This document shows, one piece after another, positions 16,240 to 24,242 of a stretch of DNA of 64,000 nucleotides. Every line of letters starts with the position of its first letter. Position 1 is the stretch's first letter. The stretch is from Chitinophagales bacterium. GTDB lineage: Bacteria; Bacteroidota; Bacteroidia; Chitinophagales; Saprospiraceae. Position numbers and translations under genes: made by a program. The DNA lies in contig JAAFJY010000012.1 of NCBI GenBank assembly GCA_013299105.1, forward strand, positions 1-64,000. The letters run 5' to 3'. Under the pieces are notes generated by a model. That model was not told the DNA's origin. It searched no databases and saw only the letters and a list, made by a program, of their open reading frames with translations.

Positions 16240-17028
16240 ATGAAATACGGTCTAATACTAGTCTGGATCTGCTTGTTGAGCGCAGTGCTGGGGGCTCAAA
16301 ACCCCGGCACCGCGCCCGACAGCACCCGCAGCATCGACTTGCTGATTTTGAAAAACGGCAAGGAATTGAAAGGCAAAATTGAGCGCTACGAACTGGGAAA
16401 GCCTGTCATCTTGCGCCAATACGATGAACTGAAAGAAATACCTTTTGAGGAGGTGGACAAAGTGGCCCTGGGCATGAATCCTGCCGAAATGGCCAATTTT
16501 CGCAGACCAGGGAAACCAGCTTTGCAAAAAGGGAAAACCTATTCACAGTTTGCTTTTGGTATTCCGATGGGGGGCAAACTAACGGGTCGCACTACCATGG
16601 GCTTTAACTTGGAGGGTTCGATGGGCATTCAACTCCGAGAACAGCTCGGAGTGGGCTTGGGGACAGGTTTGAACTTCTTTTTTGGTGAAATCGACAGCCG
16701 CTTGGTACCTATTTATGGCGAAGTGCGTCTTTACAATAGGCCAAGCGCCCGCAACCGCGTTTATTTCATGAGCGACATGGGCTGGGCCTTGGGTTGGTTG
16801 CCCGGAGTTGACCCGGCGCAGGGCACACAGTTGCGCGGTGGTTTTCGCTTTCATCCGGCTTTCGGGGTGCTGTGGAATACCAGTGCAACGACCCGCTTGA
16901 ACACCGAGTTTGGCTACTTGCTGCAAAACGCAAAGGTCCGAGAAGGTTTTTTTGAAACCAGTACCTGGAGGCGAGAAGAACACTACACCATCCAGCGTTG
17001 GATGCTGAAGATAGGTTTTTTGTTCTAA
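16240..17028 (+). CDS. Secreted protein, predicted outer-membrane barrel, unknown function
   Basis: 262 residues. Signal peptide 1-19 (ending VLGAQ). Residues about 30-75 (DLLILKNGKELKGKIERYELGKPVILRQYDELKEIPFEEVDKV) resemble the small beta domain found at the front of many Bacteroidota surface proteins that begin with 'LKNG..i.G.i'. From about residue 100 to the end, alternating hydrophobic strands with Gly and aromatic girdles and a C-terminal Phe (WMLKIGFLF) suggest a beta-barrel of eight or more strands. No specific family is recognised. It lies between the propeller lipoprotein and an ECF sigma factor, all in the same direction with short gaps. Confidence 0.6.
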   Translation: MKYGLILVWICLLSAVLGAQNPGTAPDSTRSIDLLILKNGKELKGKIERYELGKPVILRQYDELKEIPFEEVDKVALGMNPAEMANFRRPGKPALQKGKTYSQFAFGIPMGGKLTGRTTMGFNLEGSMGIQLREQLGVGLGTGLNFFFGEIDSRLVPIYGEVRLYNRPSARNRVYFMSDMGWALGWLPGVDPAQGTQLRGGFRFHPAFGVLWNTSATTRLNTEFGYLLQNAKVREGFFETSTWRREEHYTIQRWMLKIGFLF

Positions 17029-17075
17029 ACTCAATCGCTCAACTTCCCAACCCAAAACCACGTTTACTAGTACAA

Positions 17076-17633
17076 ATGTCAAAAGCCGAAAAACATACCG
17101 AACGCGAAATCGTGGAGGGCTGTGTGAAGAACCAGCGTTACTTCCAGGAATTGCTGTATCGGCAGCATTTCCCGGTGATGCTGCGCATGTGCATGCGCTA
17201 TGCCAATGACCGAGACGTGGCCTTGGAAATCCTGAATGGCGGATTTTTGAGGGTTTTTCAAAAATTGCACACCTATTCCTTCAATGGTTCTTTGGAGGGT
17301 TGGATCCGGCGGGTGATTTTTCACAGCCTTTCGGATTATTTCCGCCAAAACAACCGCCAAGGCAATTTTCTCGAATTGGAAGGTTGGGATACTCCAACCA
17401 AGTCGAGTGCCCTGGGTAACTTGTACCTCGAAGACCTCATGGGTTTGGTAGACCGTTTACCTGACCTGACCCAAAAGGTATTCAAACTGTATGCCATCGA
17501 AGGCTACACCCACGCCGAAATTGGCGAAATGCTCAAGATGAGTGAGGGTACTTCGAAATGGTACCTCTCGATGGCGAGAAAGGAATTGAAAACACTGCTC
17601 AACAGCAACAACGAACGAAACTATGCAGGATAA
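17076..17633 (+). CDS. ECF-type RNA polymerase sigma factor
   Basis: 185 residues from the ATG at 17076; an upstream in-frame start at 16998 would run into the previous gene. Region 2 (RYFQELLYRQHFPVMLRMCMRYANDRDVALEILNGGFLRVFQKL, then WIRRVIFHSLSDYFR) and region 4 (LPDLTQKVFKLYAIEGYTHAEIGEMLKMSEGTSKWYLSMARKELKTLL) are both intact with the expected helix-turn-helix. Region 1.1 and region 3 are absent, as in ECF factors. It probably directs transcription of envelope genes under control of the protein encoded by the overlapping downstream gene. An irregular octamer stretch (CTCAATCG CTCAACTT) lies 30 bp upstream. Confidence 0.9.
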   Translation: MSKAEKHTEREIVEGCVKNQRYFQELLYRQHFPVMLRMCMRYANDRDVALEILNGGFLRVFQKLHTYSFNGSLEGWIRRVIFHSLSDYFRQNNRQGNFLELEGWDTPTKSSALGNLYLEDLMGLVDRLPDLTQKVFKLYAIEGYTHAEIGEMLKMSEGTSKWYLSMARKELKTLLNSNNERNYAG

Positions 17634-19014
17634 TTTACCAAAGGATCCGTTCGCAGACCACGCATGGGAGGAAATGCGCAAACTGCTGGACCGGGAAATG
17701 CCCGAACGCAAGCGGCGTGTGCCCTTGCTGTGGTGGTGGATATTGCTGCCTTTGGCGGGGCTGGGTTATTGGGCTTGGGCTGAATTGAATACCCCTGAAA
17801 CCAAACCACCAGTGCTCACACGCCCTGATGTACCTGTCGCCGTGCAAAAAGCCCCGCAGCAAGGATCCTCCGTTGTAGCTGCTCAACCTGCTATGGTACC
17901 AAGCGAAGAAAGTGCGGATATTCCCGCAAGTGCAAAAAATGATACAACAACCCAGGCAAAAACCCAGCGCTTGATTCAAACTAGTACTGCGCAAGTCAAT
18001 ATTACCGAAGTCAATAAGCAAGTAGCTGGCCAAAAAAGTGAGGCAAAAAACCCACTTCAATCAACGGAAGTCGCTCAATTGGCCCAATACACCCCTCCAG
18101 TCACTGCTCCAAATGTTGATGAGGAAACGGCGATGCCATCGAATCCAGCGCACGTCAAACAGCCACATGAATCGACTACCAATGTCAACACATCAAGTGA
18201 GGAAATCAAGGAAACCATACCAAGCATAGCCAATGTGGCTAGCCGTCAAGCAGACTTTGAGCACCAGATGCTGCTACCAGCCTTGAACCTGCCCTTTCAG
18301 GAAGTAGCACCAAGTGAAATAAAACCCGTAAAAAACAACAAACTGGGCCTTTGGGCCGACGCAGGACTGGGCACTGTGGCCAATGTAGGCGACCTCACTT
18401 ATCGCCTGGGCGGCAGTGTTTTGCTGCAAAAAGGCCGTTTTGGTCTGCGCAGTGGCCTAGCCTATGAGCGCAACCAGGGCGAACTGGTCAGTAGCCAAAC
18501 CAATCAAAGTGGAAAAGTATCAGATCCAACATTCACCAATCGGGAAAACAGCAATACACAAACTGGCAGCCCAAGCACGGTCAACAATTCAGGATTCCAA
18601 CCTGTGAATTTACCTTTGCCGAAAATGGGATTCAATAGCTTTTCCATGCCCTTGGTTTTGCAATGGCGACCTTTCAAAAAACTAGGTGTAGAAAGTGGCG
18701 TTTCACTGCAATACCTGCGTGGGTTGCGACTAAACGAAGACTTTTTGCAAAGCAGCACCAATACCGTATATGTAAGCAGCTCACAGGATCTGATCTCGAC
18801 AGTCCAACTGTCTGGTGCCAAAGGCCAGGCCATTGACGCCACGGTGCAGAACCAATTTGGCTGGGGTGTGCAAGGAGCCTTGCTGTACGATATTGAAAAA
18901 CGCTGGCAACTCAGCCTGGGCTATCGCCGCAACCTGAGCAGTTTTTTGAATACGTCAACATTTACTTTGCAACCGCAATGGATGGAAGTCGGATTGCGGT
19001 TTAAAGTGAAGTAA
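17623..19014 (+). CDS. Envelope-spanning protein: cytosolic stub, membrane helix, disordered linker, barrel-like C-terminus (candidate anti-sigma partner)
   Basis: 463 residues, overlapping the sigma factor gene by 11 bp, which implies coupled translation. Residues 1-32 are polar and would face the cytoplasm (DHAWEEMRKLLDREMPERKRR). Residues about 33-53 (VPLLWWWILLPLAGLGYWAWA) are a single membrane helix. Residues about 55-225 are Thr/Gln/Pro-rich and likely disordered. Residues about 225-463 (LGLWADAGLGTVANVGDLTYRLGGSVLLQKGRFGLRSGLAY ... QPQWMEVGLRFKVK) look like an outer-membrane beta-barrel. Position and overlap suggest an anti-sigma role for the N-terminus; no zinc-finger ZAS motif is seen. 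Combining an inner-membrane helix and a barrel in one chain is odd and is discussed in the findings. Confidence 0.65.
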   Translation: MQDNLPKDPFADHAWEEMRKLLDREMPERKRRVPLLWWWILLPLAGLGYWAWAELNTPETKPPVLTRPDVPVAVQKAPQQGSSVVAAQPAMVPSEESADIPASAKNDTTTQAKTQRLIQTSTAQVNITEVNKQVAGQKSEAKNPLQSTEVAQLAQYTPPVTAPNVDEETAMPSNPAHVKQPHESTTNVNTSSEEIKETIPSIANVASRQADFEHQMLLPALNLPFQEVAPSEIKPVKNNKLGLWADAGLGTVANVGDLTYRLGGSVLLQKGRFGLRSGLAYERNQGELVSSQTNQSGKVSDPTFTNRENSNTQTGSPSTVNNSGFQPVNLPLPKMGFNSFSMPLVLQWRPFKKLGVESGVSLQYLRGLRLNEDFLQSSTNTVYVSSSQDLISTVQLSGAKGQAIDATVQNQFGWGVQGALLYDIEKRWQLSLGYRRNLSSFLNTSTFTLQPQWMEVGLRFKVK

Positions 19015-19023
19015 AATCAGGCT

Positions 19024-19995
19024 TTATTTTCCAATCTTAATCGGCTTTTGATTGGGCTTGAATTTTTCACCAAAACCTGAGTTGTTGGGCTCGTAAGGAT
19101 CCACAAAATCAGCTTTTACACCATTCACAGGGATTTTTTGCTCCAAACCCAAGGCCCAATAGATGCCATTGAGGGCCAGTTTTCGCATCGACTCGTTTTT
19201 GAAATCGTAAGGATGACCAAGCGTGGTGAAGAATACCCGTGCCGTTTTTCCACTTGTCCCGGTGTAAGTTTTGGTCCAGGCCACGGGGTTGGTGATGGGG
19301 TAGAGGTTGAGCTGGTTTTTCATTTCATGCTGCGATTTCAGTGATTTTCCCTCCAACAAAAGCTCGCAATTGCCATTGAGTTTCCACTCACCGCCATTCA
19401 CATGGTAGAGCCAGGAATAGGCTTGAAAAGGCTTGACACCCTTCAAAACTGGGCTTGCAGCAGCAGTATTCAAAGGGTACACTTCCGTAAGCGGGTTTTG
19501 ACCATCGTCAAAATGACCGTGGTGAGTAATCCATTGCTGGCCAAAAACCTTGGCTGGCCAATCATTGTTGAGCTGGAAAAGGCTGGAATCTTTTTTGTAC
19601 ATGAATGTATGAGTGGCCGTACGAAAACCCACTATTGGTTTGCCACTTTCTGCAAAATCGGTGATCCATTTGGCTTGCTCGCGGGGCAGTTCTCTCCAGC
19701 GGGTAAAAACTACCATCAAGTCAGCAGTTTTCAAGGCTTCCAGGCCCACAATATTGTTGTTGACGTTGGGATTGACGATTCCTTTGTCATCCAATGGGTA
19801 GCAAAGCGAAATTTTGGCCTTCAACTCCCGGTGTAAAATTTTCCCCAGCATCGGCATCGACTCCTCCGAGCGGTATTCTTCGTCGCCAAATACAAATACG
19901 ATGTGCGGCTTTTTGCCTGCATATTCCTGATTACTGGAAAAAAGGAAGCTTGCGCAGACAAGCAAACCCAGTTGGATGAAAGTTTTGGTTTTCAT
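19024..19995 (-). CDS. Secreted ThuA-domain protein
   Basis: 323 residues. Signal peptide 1-21. The rest is a ThuA fold (class I glutamine amidotransferase-like): HIVFVFGDEEYRSEESMPML, LKTADLMVVFTRWRELP, GKPIVGFRTATHTF, WITHHGHFDDGQNPLTEVYPL and RVFFTTLGHPYDFKNESMRKLALNGIYWALG. ThuA was first linked to trehalose use in rhizobia; in Bacteroidota and Planctomycetes exported versions are common next to carbohydrate or sorbosone-dehydrogenase genes, and their reaction is not known. No amidotransferase cysteine triad is apparent. Convergent with the sigma/partner operon (9 bp apart). Confidence 0.8.
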   Translation of the reverse strand: MKTKTFIQLGLLVCASFLFSSNQEYAGKKPHIVFVFGDEEYRSEESMPMLGKILHRELKAKISLCYPLDDKGIVNPNVNNNIVGLEALKTADLMVVFTRWRELPREQAKWITDFAESGKPIVGFRTATHTFMYKKDSSLFQLNNDWPAKVFGQQWITHHGHFDDGQNPLTEVYPLNTAAASPVLKGVKPFQAYSWLYHVNGGEWKLNGNCELLLEGKSLKSQHEMKNQLNLYPITNPVAWTKTYTGTSGKTARVFFTTLGHPYDFKNESMRKLALNGIYWALGLEQKIPVNGVKADFVDPYEPNNSGFGEKFKPNQKPIKIGK

Positions 19996-20238
19996 GATCT
20001 TGCGTTGGTAGGGAACAGAAAAGAAATAAAGTGGACATCTTTGATTTTTGATTAAGCCCTTTTCGTGGCAACATTCTAGCCAAAATCATGGTCAAAATCA
20101 TGTTGGAAATCAGTTTTATCCGTTTCATCCGTGTTCCCAACTAGCCTCGCACAGCGAGGCAACGAAGATGTCTAATTTATTTAATCTGCGGCCCTAGGTG
20201 AAAATTGTAAACCTGATGTGGCCAAATATAGTAAAAAC
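19996..20238. other. Intergenic region with a fragment of the CCGTGTCATCCGTGTT-type repeat
   Basis: At 20105-20135 the plus strand reads TTTTATCCGTTTCATCCGTG followed by TTCCCAAC, the reverse of the ACACGGATGACACGGATG motif in the 266 bp array at 51744. A small palindrome GCCTCGCACAGCGAGGC follows at 20144-20160. No gene is seen. Confidence 0.5.
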
Positions 20239-21408
20239 TTAGCCCAAAGCCTGCTCCAGGTCCCGAATCACATCGCCCACGTGCTCTAATCCCACGGAGA
20301 TGCGTACTGTGCCAGGCAAAATGCCTACTGCTGCTTGTTCGGCTGCACTTAGTTTGCTGTGGGTGGTTGACGCTGGATGGGTCACAATGGTACGGGTATC
20401 TCCCAGGTTGGACGACAAGGAGCACAATTTTAAACCATTCAAAAAAGCTTGTGCTGCTTCAAGGCCGCCATTCAAGTCAATGGTGACGATCCCGCCGCCT
20501 GCCTTCATTTGTTTTTTTGCAAGCTCATATTGCGGATGTGAGGGCAAAAACGGATAGCGCACCCGATTTACTTTGGAGTGTTTTTCCAAGGTGCTGGCCA
20601 ACTCCAGGGCATTGACGCAGTGCTGGTTCATGCGCAGGCTCAAGGTTTCGAGGCTGCGGCTGAGTACCCAGGCATTGAAAGGCGACATGGCTGGCCCAGT
20701 GTGGCGACAAAAGAAGCGAATAGGCTCGATCAATTCTGTGCGGCCTACCACAATGCCACCTAACACCCGGCCCTGGCCATCCATCCATTTGGTAGCAGAA
20801 TGCACGATGAGATCGGCCCCATACTGGGCGGGCTGTTGCAAAACCGGGCTCGCAAAGCAGTTGTCGATGTTGAAAATCAAGCCGTGTTTTTGGGCAAACT
20901 GACCAGCTTTTTCCAAGTCCACCAACGCCAAACCGGGATTGGATGGCGATTCCAACAACAGCATTTTGGTATTGGGCTGCAAGTGTTTTTCCCAGGAATC
21001 AATGTCATCAGGCTCGACATAAGTATAGGTAATTCCCCATTTGGGAAAAACTTGGGTCAAAATCTGGTGGGTGGACCCAAAAATGGCCCTGGAAGCCAGG
21101 ATATGGTCCCCTGATTGCAGCAATGCGGCCATGCTGGCAAACACTGCGGCCATGCCTGATGCAGTGGCGAAACCATCTTCCATGCCTTCCATCGCGCAGA
21201 CCTTGCTGATGAATTCATCCACATTGGGATTGTTGTAACGGCTATAAATGATGCCCTCCCCTTCGCCCGCAAAGGTTTCGGCCATCAACTCAGCGCTGGG
21301 AAAAGTAAAGCTGGAAGTGAGGTACAAGGCGGGGCTGTGCTCGCGGTAATCCGTACGCTCCATTTGCCCCCGAATGGCGGCAGTGTCCATGTGTTTTTTG
21401 TTTGGCAT
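20239..21408 (-). CDS. metZ: O-succinylhomoserine sulfhydrylase / trans-sulfuration PLP enzyme
   Basis: 389 residues, the normal length of Cys/Met-metabolism PLP enzymes. The PLP lysine is Lys207 in SATKWMDGQGR; the phosphate-binding SRYNNPNVDEF, the ATASGMAAV loop and the active-site YRE and RYNNP motifs are all intact. The sequence SATKWMDGQGRVLGG is typical of MetZ-type sulfhydrylases, which turn activated homoserine plus sulfide directly into homocysteine. With metX upstream, which acetylates homoserine, the real substrate is probably O-acetylhomoserine (inference). It is the last gene of the SAM-riboswitch operon, 60 bp after the OsmC gene. Confidence 0.85.
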   Translation of the reverse strand: MPNKKHMDTAAIRGQMERTDYREHSPALYLTSSFTFPSAELMAETFAGEGEGIIYSRYNNPNVDEFISKVCAMEGMEDGFATASGMAAVFASMAALLQSGDHILASRAIFGSTHQILTQVFPKWGITYTYVEPDDIDSWEKHLQPNTKMLLLESPSNPGLALVDLEKAGQFAQKHGLIFNIDNCFASPVLQQPAQYGADLIVHSATKWMDGQGRVLGGIVVGRTELIEPIRFFCRHTGPAMSPFNAWVLSRSLETLSLRMNQHCVNALELASTLEKHSKVNRVRYPFLPSHPQYELAKKQMKAGGGIVTIDLNGGLEAAQAFLNGLKLCSLSSNLGDTRTIVTHPASTTHSKLSAAEQAAVGILPGTVRISVGLEHVGDVIRDLEQALG

Positions 21409-21453
21409 AGCAGGTTTTTCTATAGCTTGAGCTTCTCCGTCGAAGCCTCTTTC

Positions 21454-21471
21454 TTCTCAACTTCTCAACTA
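21454..21471 (-). repeat. Octamer array, 3' type (two units)
   Basis: On the minus strand GTTGAGAA GTTGAGAA follows, and shares bases with, the stop codon of the OsmC-family gene. Confidence 0.6.
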
Positions 21472-21891
21472 AAAAGAAGGATTCAATTCCACTTTCCAGG
21501 TAATCTTGGCGGTTTTTTCCAAAATCTTGGTCACCGAGCAGTATTTTTCCATCGACATGGCCACTGCGCGTTGGGCTTTGTCGGGGTCAAGATCGCCATG
21601 AAGTTTGAACGTGATCTTGATGTCGGTGAACAGGGATGGCACCACATCTGGCTCCCGCTGACCGTCGATGCTGATTTGAATATCGGTGAGCGGTTGGCGC
21701 ATTTTTTTCAAAATATCAATCACGTCAATCGAGCTGCAAGCCCCCAGGCTGGACAGCAGCATTTCCATCGGGCGCATTCCCTTGCCACCGCCGCCAATGG
21801 CCGGGGAGGCGTCGGTTTCGACGGTGTTGCCTTGTTCATTCATGGCTTGGAGATGAAAAGCATCGTCCAGCCTTTTTAGTTCGATGTGCAT
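21469..21891 (-). CDS. OsmC-family protein
   Basis: 140 residues, typical for OsmC/Ohr superfamily proteins. Visible features are the central MRPMEMLLSSLGACSSIDV helix with the peroxidatic-type cysteine (GACSSID), a second cysteine in MEKYCSVTKIL, and the beta-sheet C-terminus ITWKVELNP. Many family members reduce organic hydroperoxides with a Cys pair; YhfA-like members such as this have less certain roles. Its place between metX and metZ in a methionine operon is notable: it may handle sulfide-derived or oxidised thiol species made during sulfhydrylation (inference). Confidence 0.85.
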   Translation of the reverse strand: MHIELKRLDDAFHLQAMNEQGNTVETDASPAIGGGGKGMRPMEMLLSSLGACSSIDVIDILKKMRQPLTDIQISIDGQREPDVVPSLFTDIKITFKLHGDLDPDKAQRAVAMSMEKYCSVTKILEKTAKITWKVELNPSF

Positions 21892-21930
21892 AATTTTATT
21901 TGCATTGGGTCAAAAAATGGAAGAGCACGC

Positions 21931-23037
21931 TCAAAAGGCCTCCGAACCGGGCAAGGCCATTTTGGCTGAGCTCCAGGCGGCGGGTGAGTTTTCGTTCAAA
22001 TTCACCTTGGCGTCTGGTGAAAACAAAAATTGCCGGAACAGGGTTTCGATGCGCTCAAATTCGACCAAAAAACCATCGTGACCATAAATGCTGTCGAGGG
22101 TTGCCAACTGTGCGCCAGGAATATGGGCTGCCAAAAACTCTTGTTCGCGGGGTGGGAACAGCAAATCAGAACTGATCGACAAGACCAGGGTTTTAGCATG
22201 GATCAAGCCCAGGGCTTTCTCGGTACTACCCCGGCCCCGGCCAACATTGTGGCTGTCCATCGACTTGCTGAGGCTCAGGTATGCATAGGGCGAAAAACGC
22301 TGCCAAAGCTTGGTGCCCTGGTAGCGCTGGTAAGAACTGGCCCGAAAATCATCGATTTTGTTGGGATCGTCTTTTTGCGAAAGGAGGTAAGTATCGTAAC
22401 TGCGGTACGACAACATCGCCACCGCACGGGCGGCTTCCAGGCCTTTTTTTCCGGCTTCGGAGTTGGTTGGATCGTACAAGCTTGAATCGGCTCGAATGGC
22501 CATGCGTTGGCTCTCGTTGAAAGCAATGCCCCAAGGTGAGTGCTCGGCGTTGGTGGCCAAAAGCAGGATATAATTGAACAAATCCGGCTTTTGAATGGCC
22601 CATTCTACCACTTGCTGGCCACCCATGGAGCCACCCAAAGCGGCGTGTATTTTATTGATTCCCAGGTGTTTACGCAACAACTCATGTGCTGCTACCATGT
22701 CGCGAATGGTGATGGTGGGAAAATCCAGGCCGTATTTTTCGCCAGTTTGAGGGTTGATCGAATCAGGCCCAGTAGTGCCATAGCAACTGCCCAGCATATT
22801 TGCGCAAACGATGAAAAACTGTGCAGGATCGAGCAAACGCCCCTGTCCTACCAAGCCATTCCACCAATCAGCGGCATCAGAATTTCCGGTCAGGGCATGA
22901 CAAATCCAGACCACATTGCTACCATCGGGCGCTAAAGTGCCATAAGTATGGTAGGCAATTTCGATTTGGGGTAAGGTAACCCCGCATTCCAATTGGAAAC
23001 CTGCATGGTGCTTCCAAAGTTTCGGATTTTCAGACAT
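21931..23037 (-). CDS. metX: Homoserine O-acetyltransferase
   Basis: 368 residues. Alpha/beta-hydrolase fold with the MetX signatures: CHALTGNSDAADWW, the GGSMGGQQVVEWA nucleophile elbow with Ser137, SSDLLFPPREQE with Asp291 and YGHDGFLVE with His320, which complete the catalytic triad. It transfers acetyl from acetyl-CoA to homoserine, the first committed step to methionine. Full length with a clear ATG start. A SAM-I riboswitch occupies its leader with the P1 stem ending about 15 nt before the ATG, so SAM is expected to repress it, probably together with the two genes that follow. Confidence 0.92.
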   Translation of the reverse strand: MSENPKLWKHHAGFQLECGVTLPQIEIAYHTYGTLAPDGSNVVWICHALTGNSDAADWWNGLVGQGRLLDPAQFFIVCANMLGSCYGTTGPDSINPQTGEKYGLDFPTITIRDMVAAHELLRKHLGINKIHAALGGSMGGQQVVEWAIQKPDLFNYILLLATNAEHSPWGIAFNESQRMAIRADSSLYDPTNSEAGKKGLEAARAVAMLSYRSYDTYLLSQKDDPNKIDDFRASSYQRYQGTKLWQRFSPYAYLSLSKSMDSHNVGRGRGSTEKALGLIHAKTLVLSISSDLLFPPREQEFLAAHIPGAQLATLDSIYGHDGFLVEFERIETLFRQFLFSPDAKVNLNENSPAAWSSAKMALPGSEAF

Positions 23038-23051
23038 GTGGACTTAGCGAT

Positions 23052-23162
23052 TTTATAGGCCCAAAATATTTGGCGGGATTTGGCACCGTTGCCCAAAAGC
23101 CTATTTGGAGCATGGTTGCCAGAGGTTCACAGAGCCCGTTCTCTCCCCTCTTCTGTATAAAA
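23052..23162 (-). ncRNA. SAM-I (S-box) riboswitch in the metX leader
   Basis: On the minus strand the leader contains the S-box core: ACAGAAGAGGGGAGAGAACG, then GGCTCTGTGAACCTC, TGGCAACC, a variable P3 arm (GCTCCAAATAGGCTTTTGGGC) and GGTGCCAAATCCCGCC, the counterpart of GGUGCYAAUUCC. TTATA at the 5' end pairs with TATAA just before the start codon to close P1. Conserved UGAA, GGCAACC and GGUGC elements are all in order. No T-run terminator separates the aptamer from metX; because P1 ends about 15 nt from the ATG, control is likely at translation initiation (inference). Confidence 0.9.
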
Positions 23163-23180
23163 TCACATCAATTAGTTTTT

Positions 23181-23305
23181 GAGCTAAAATAAAATAATCC
23201 AATTTGCTTTGAGGTTTAGCAAAAAAAGAACACCACATCCTTTTGTCTGTTGCTTATCTTTTTTCACTAAACCCAAATTGTATCACCTTATTTTTTTACG
23301 CTCCC
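23181..23305. mobile_element. MITE-like palindromic element, copy B
   Basis: GAGCTAAAATAAAATAATCC at the left, GAGGTTTAGCAAAAAAAGAAC and TTTTTTCACTAAACCCAAA inside, and TTATTTTTTTACGCTCCC at the right. Same direction as copy A. It ends 19 bp from the 5' end of the SAM riboswitch, where the metX promoter should be. Confidence 0.8.
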
Positions 23306-23470
23306 TGTAGAAGTGACTGGCCGCAAATGTAAACCCTCGGTGGGGAAAATGCAAATGAGGGCGAGAAATGTTTTTTGGGTGTTTGAGAATAGACAAATTC
23401 AAGTGGGGTGCAGATGTGGATAAAAAACGAGATACTTTGCCACACTTTACAAGTAAACTCATTGAAAAGC

Positions 23471-23972
23471 TCAAGATAGTCGTCGGTTCAGTTGGTTTCG
23501 CTCCCGCTCATTGAAGGCCTTCCTTACTGCTTCATCGGGCAACAAAAGCTTGTATTGGCTTACAAATAGCTGCTCATCCAAACCACCAATGGCGTAACGG
23601 ACGGCGGCTTCGTTTTTGCTCGTACAAAGCACCAAGCCGATTGGAGCTTGGTCTCCTGAGGCTTTGATTTCTTCTTTGAAACAATTGAGGTAAGCGTTCA
23701 TGTTGACCGCAAAGGTGGGTTTGAAAGACTCGGTTTTGAGGTCAACCAGCACAGGGCATTTGAGGATGCGGTGGTAAAAAACAAGATCAACAAAATACCA
23801 GTCGTCACCGATCAGCATCCGTTTTTGGCGGGCTTCAAAGCAAAAACCGTTGCCAAGTTCTAGCAAAAAGGCTTTCAAGTGGTCGAGTAGCACCTGTTCC
23901 AATTCGCTTTCCTGGCCGAGAAAAGGTTCGGGTAACCCTAATGATTTAAAAATGTAAGGATCCCGAAAAAAG
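23471..23972 (-). pseudogene. DUF1016 (YhcG-type) PD-(D/E)XK nuclease, 5'-truncated remnant
   Basis: The reading frame encodes the C-terminal nuclease half of DUF1016: FRDPYIFKSLGLPEPFLGQE, ELEQVLLDHLKAFLLELG, FEARQKRMLIGDDWYFVDLVFYHR, the catalytic-type VLVDLKTE and a GLVLCTSKNEAAVRYA segment, ending in NERERNQLNRRLS. The N-terminal half, normally about 150 residues, is missing; homology runs upstream without any ATG until it hits a MITE remnant at about 23978, whose TAG closes the frame. The first in-frame ATG (23902) lies inside the conserved domain. I read this as a gene cut by the insertion. The family nuclease is often linked to restriction-like defence or mobile DNA. Confidence 0.8.
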
Positions 23973-23977
23973 TATTT

Positions 23978-24018
23978 GAGCTAAAAGAAACCTGTCCACC
24001 TTATTTTTTTACACTCCC
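23978..24018. mobile_element. MITE-like element, copy C (internally deleted to its two ends)
   Basis: GAGCTAAAAGAAACC joins directly to TGTCCACCTTATTTTTTTACACTCCC, which are the left and right ends of the family without the centre. The element borders the truncated DUF1016 gene. No continuation of that gene is recognisable on the far side (24019-24242). Confidence 0.7.
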
Positions 24019-24242
24019 TTGGACAAAAAAATTCACACTGGTCATGGCTTATTATTTCGTTCTCCAGGTACTAGTGGTCAAACAACAGGTTTTCAAGGTG
24101 AAGTCGGAGTCGAATCTGTGTTTACCCGTGAAATCAGTTTAAGCTGTGTTTCCAACTCGTGACTACGCACTGTGTCACGCCCTGGAGTGAGCAGCGCGAG
24201 GCTTACCTTATGTTTACTTTATTTCATCAGCAAACCTTTGGT

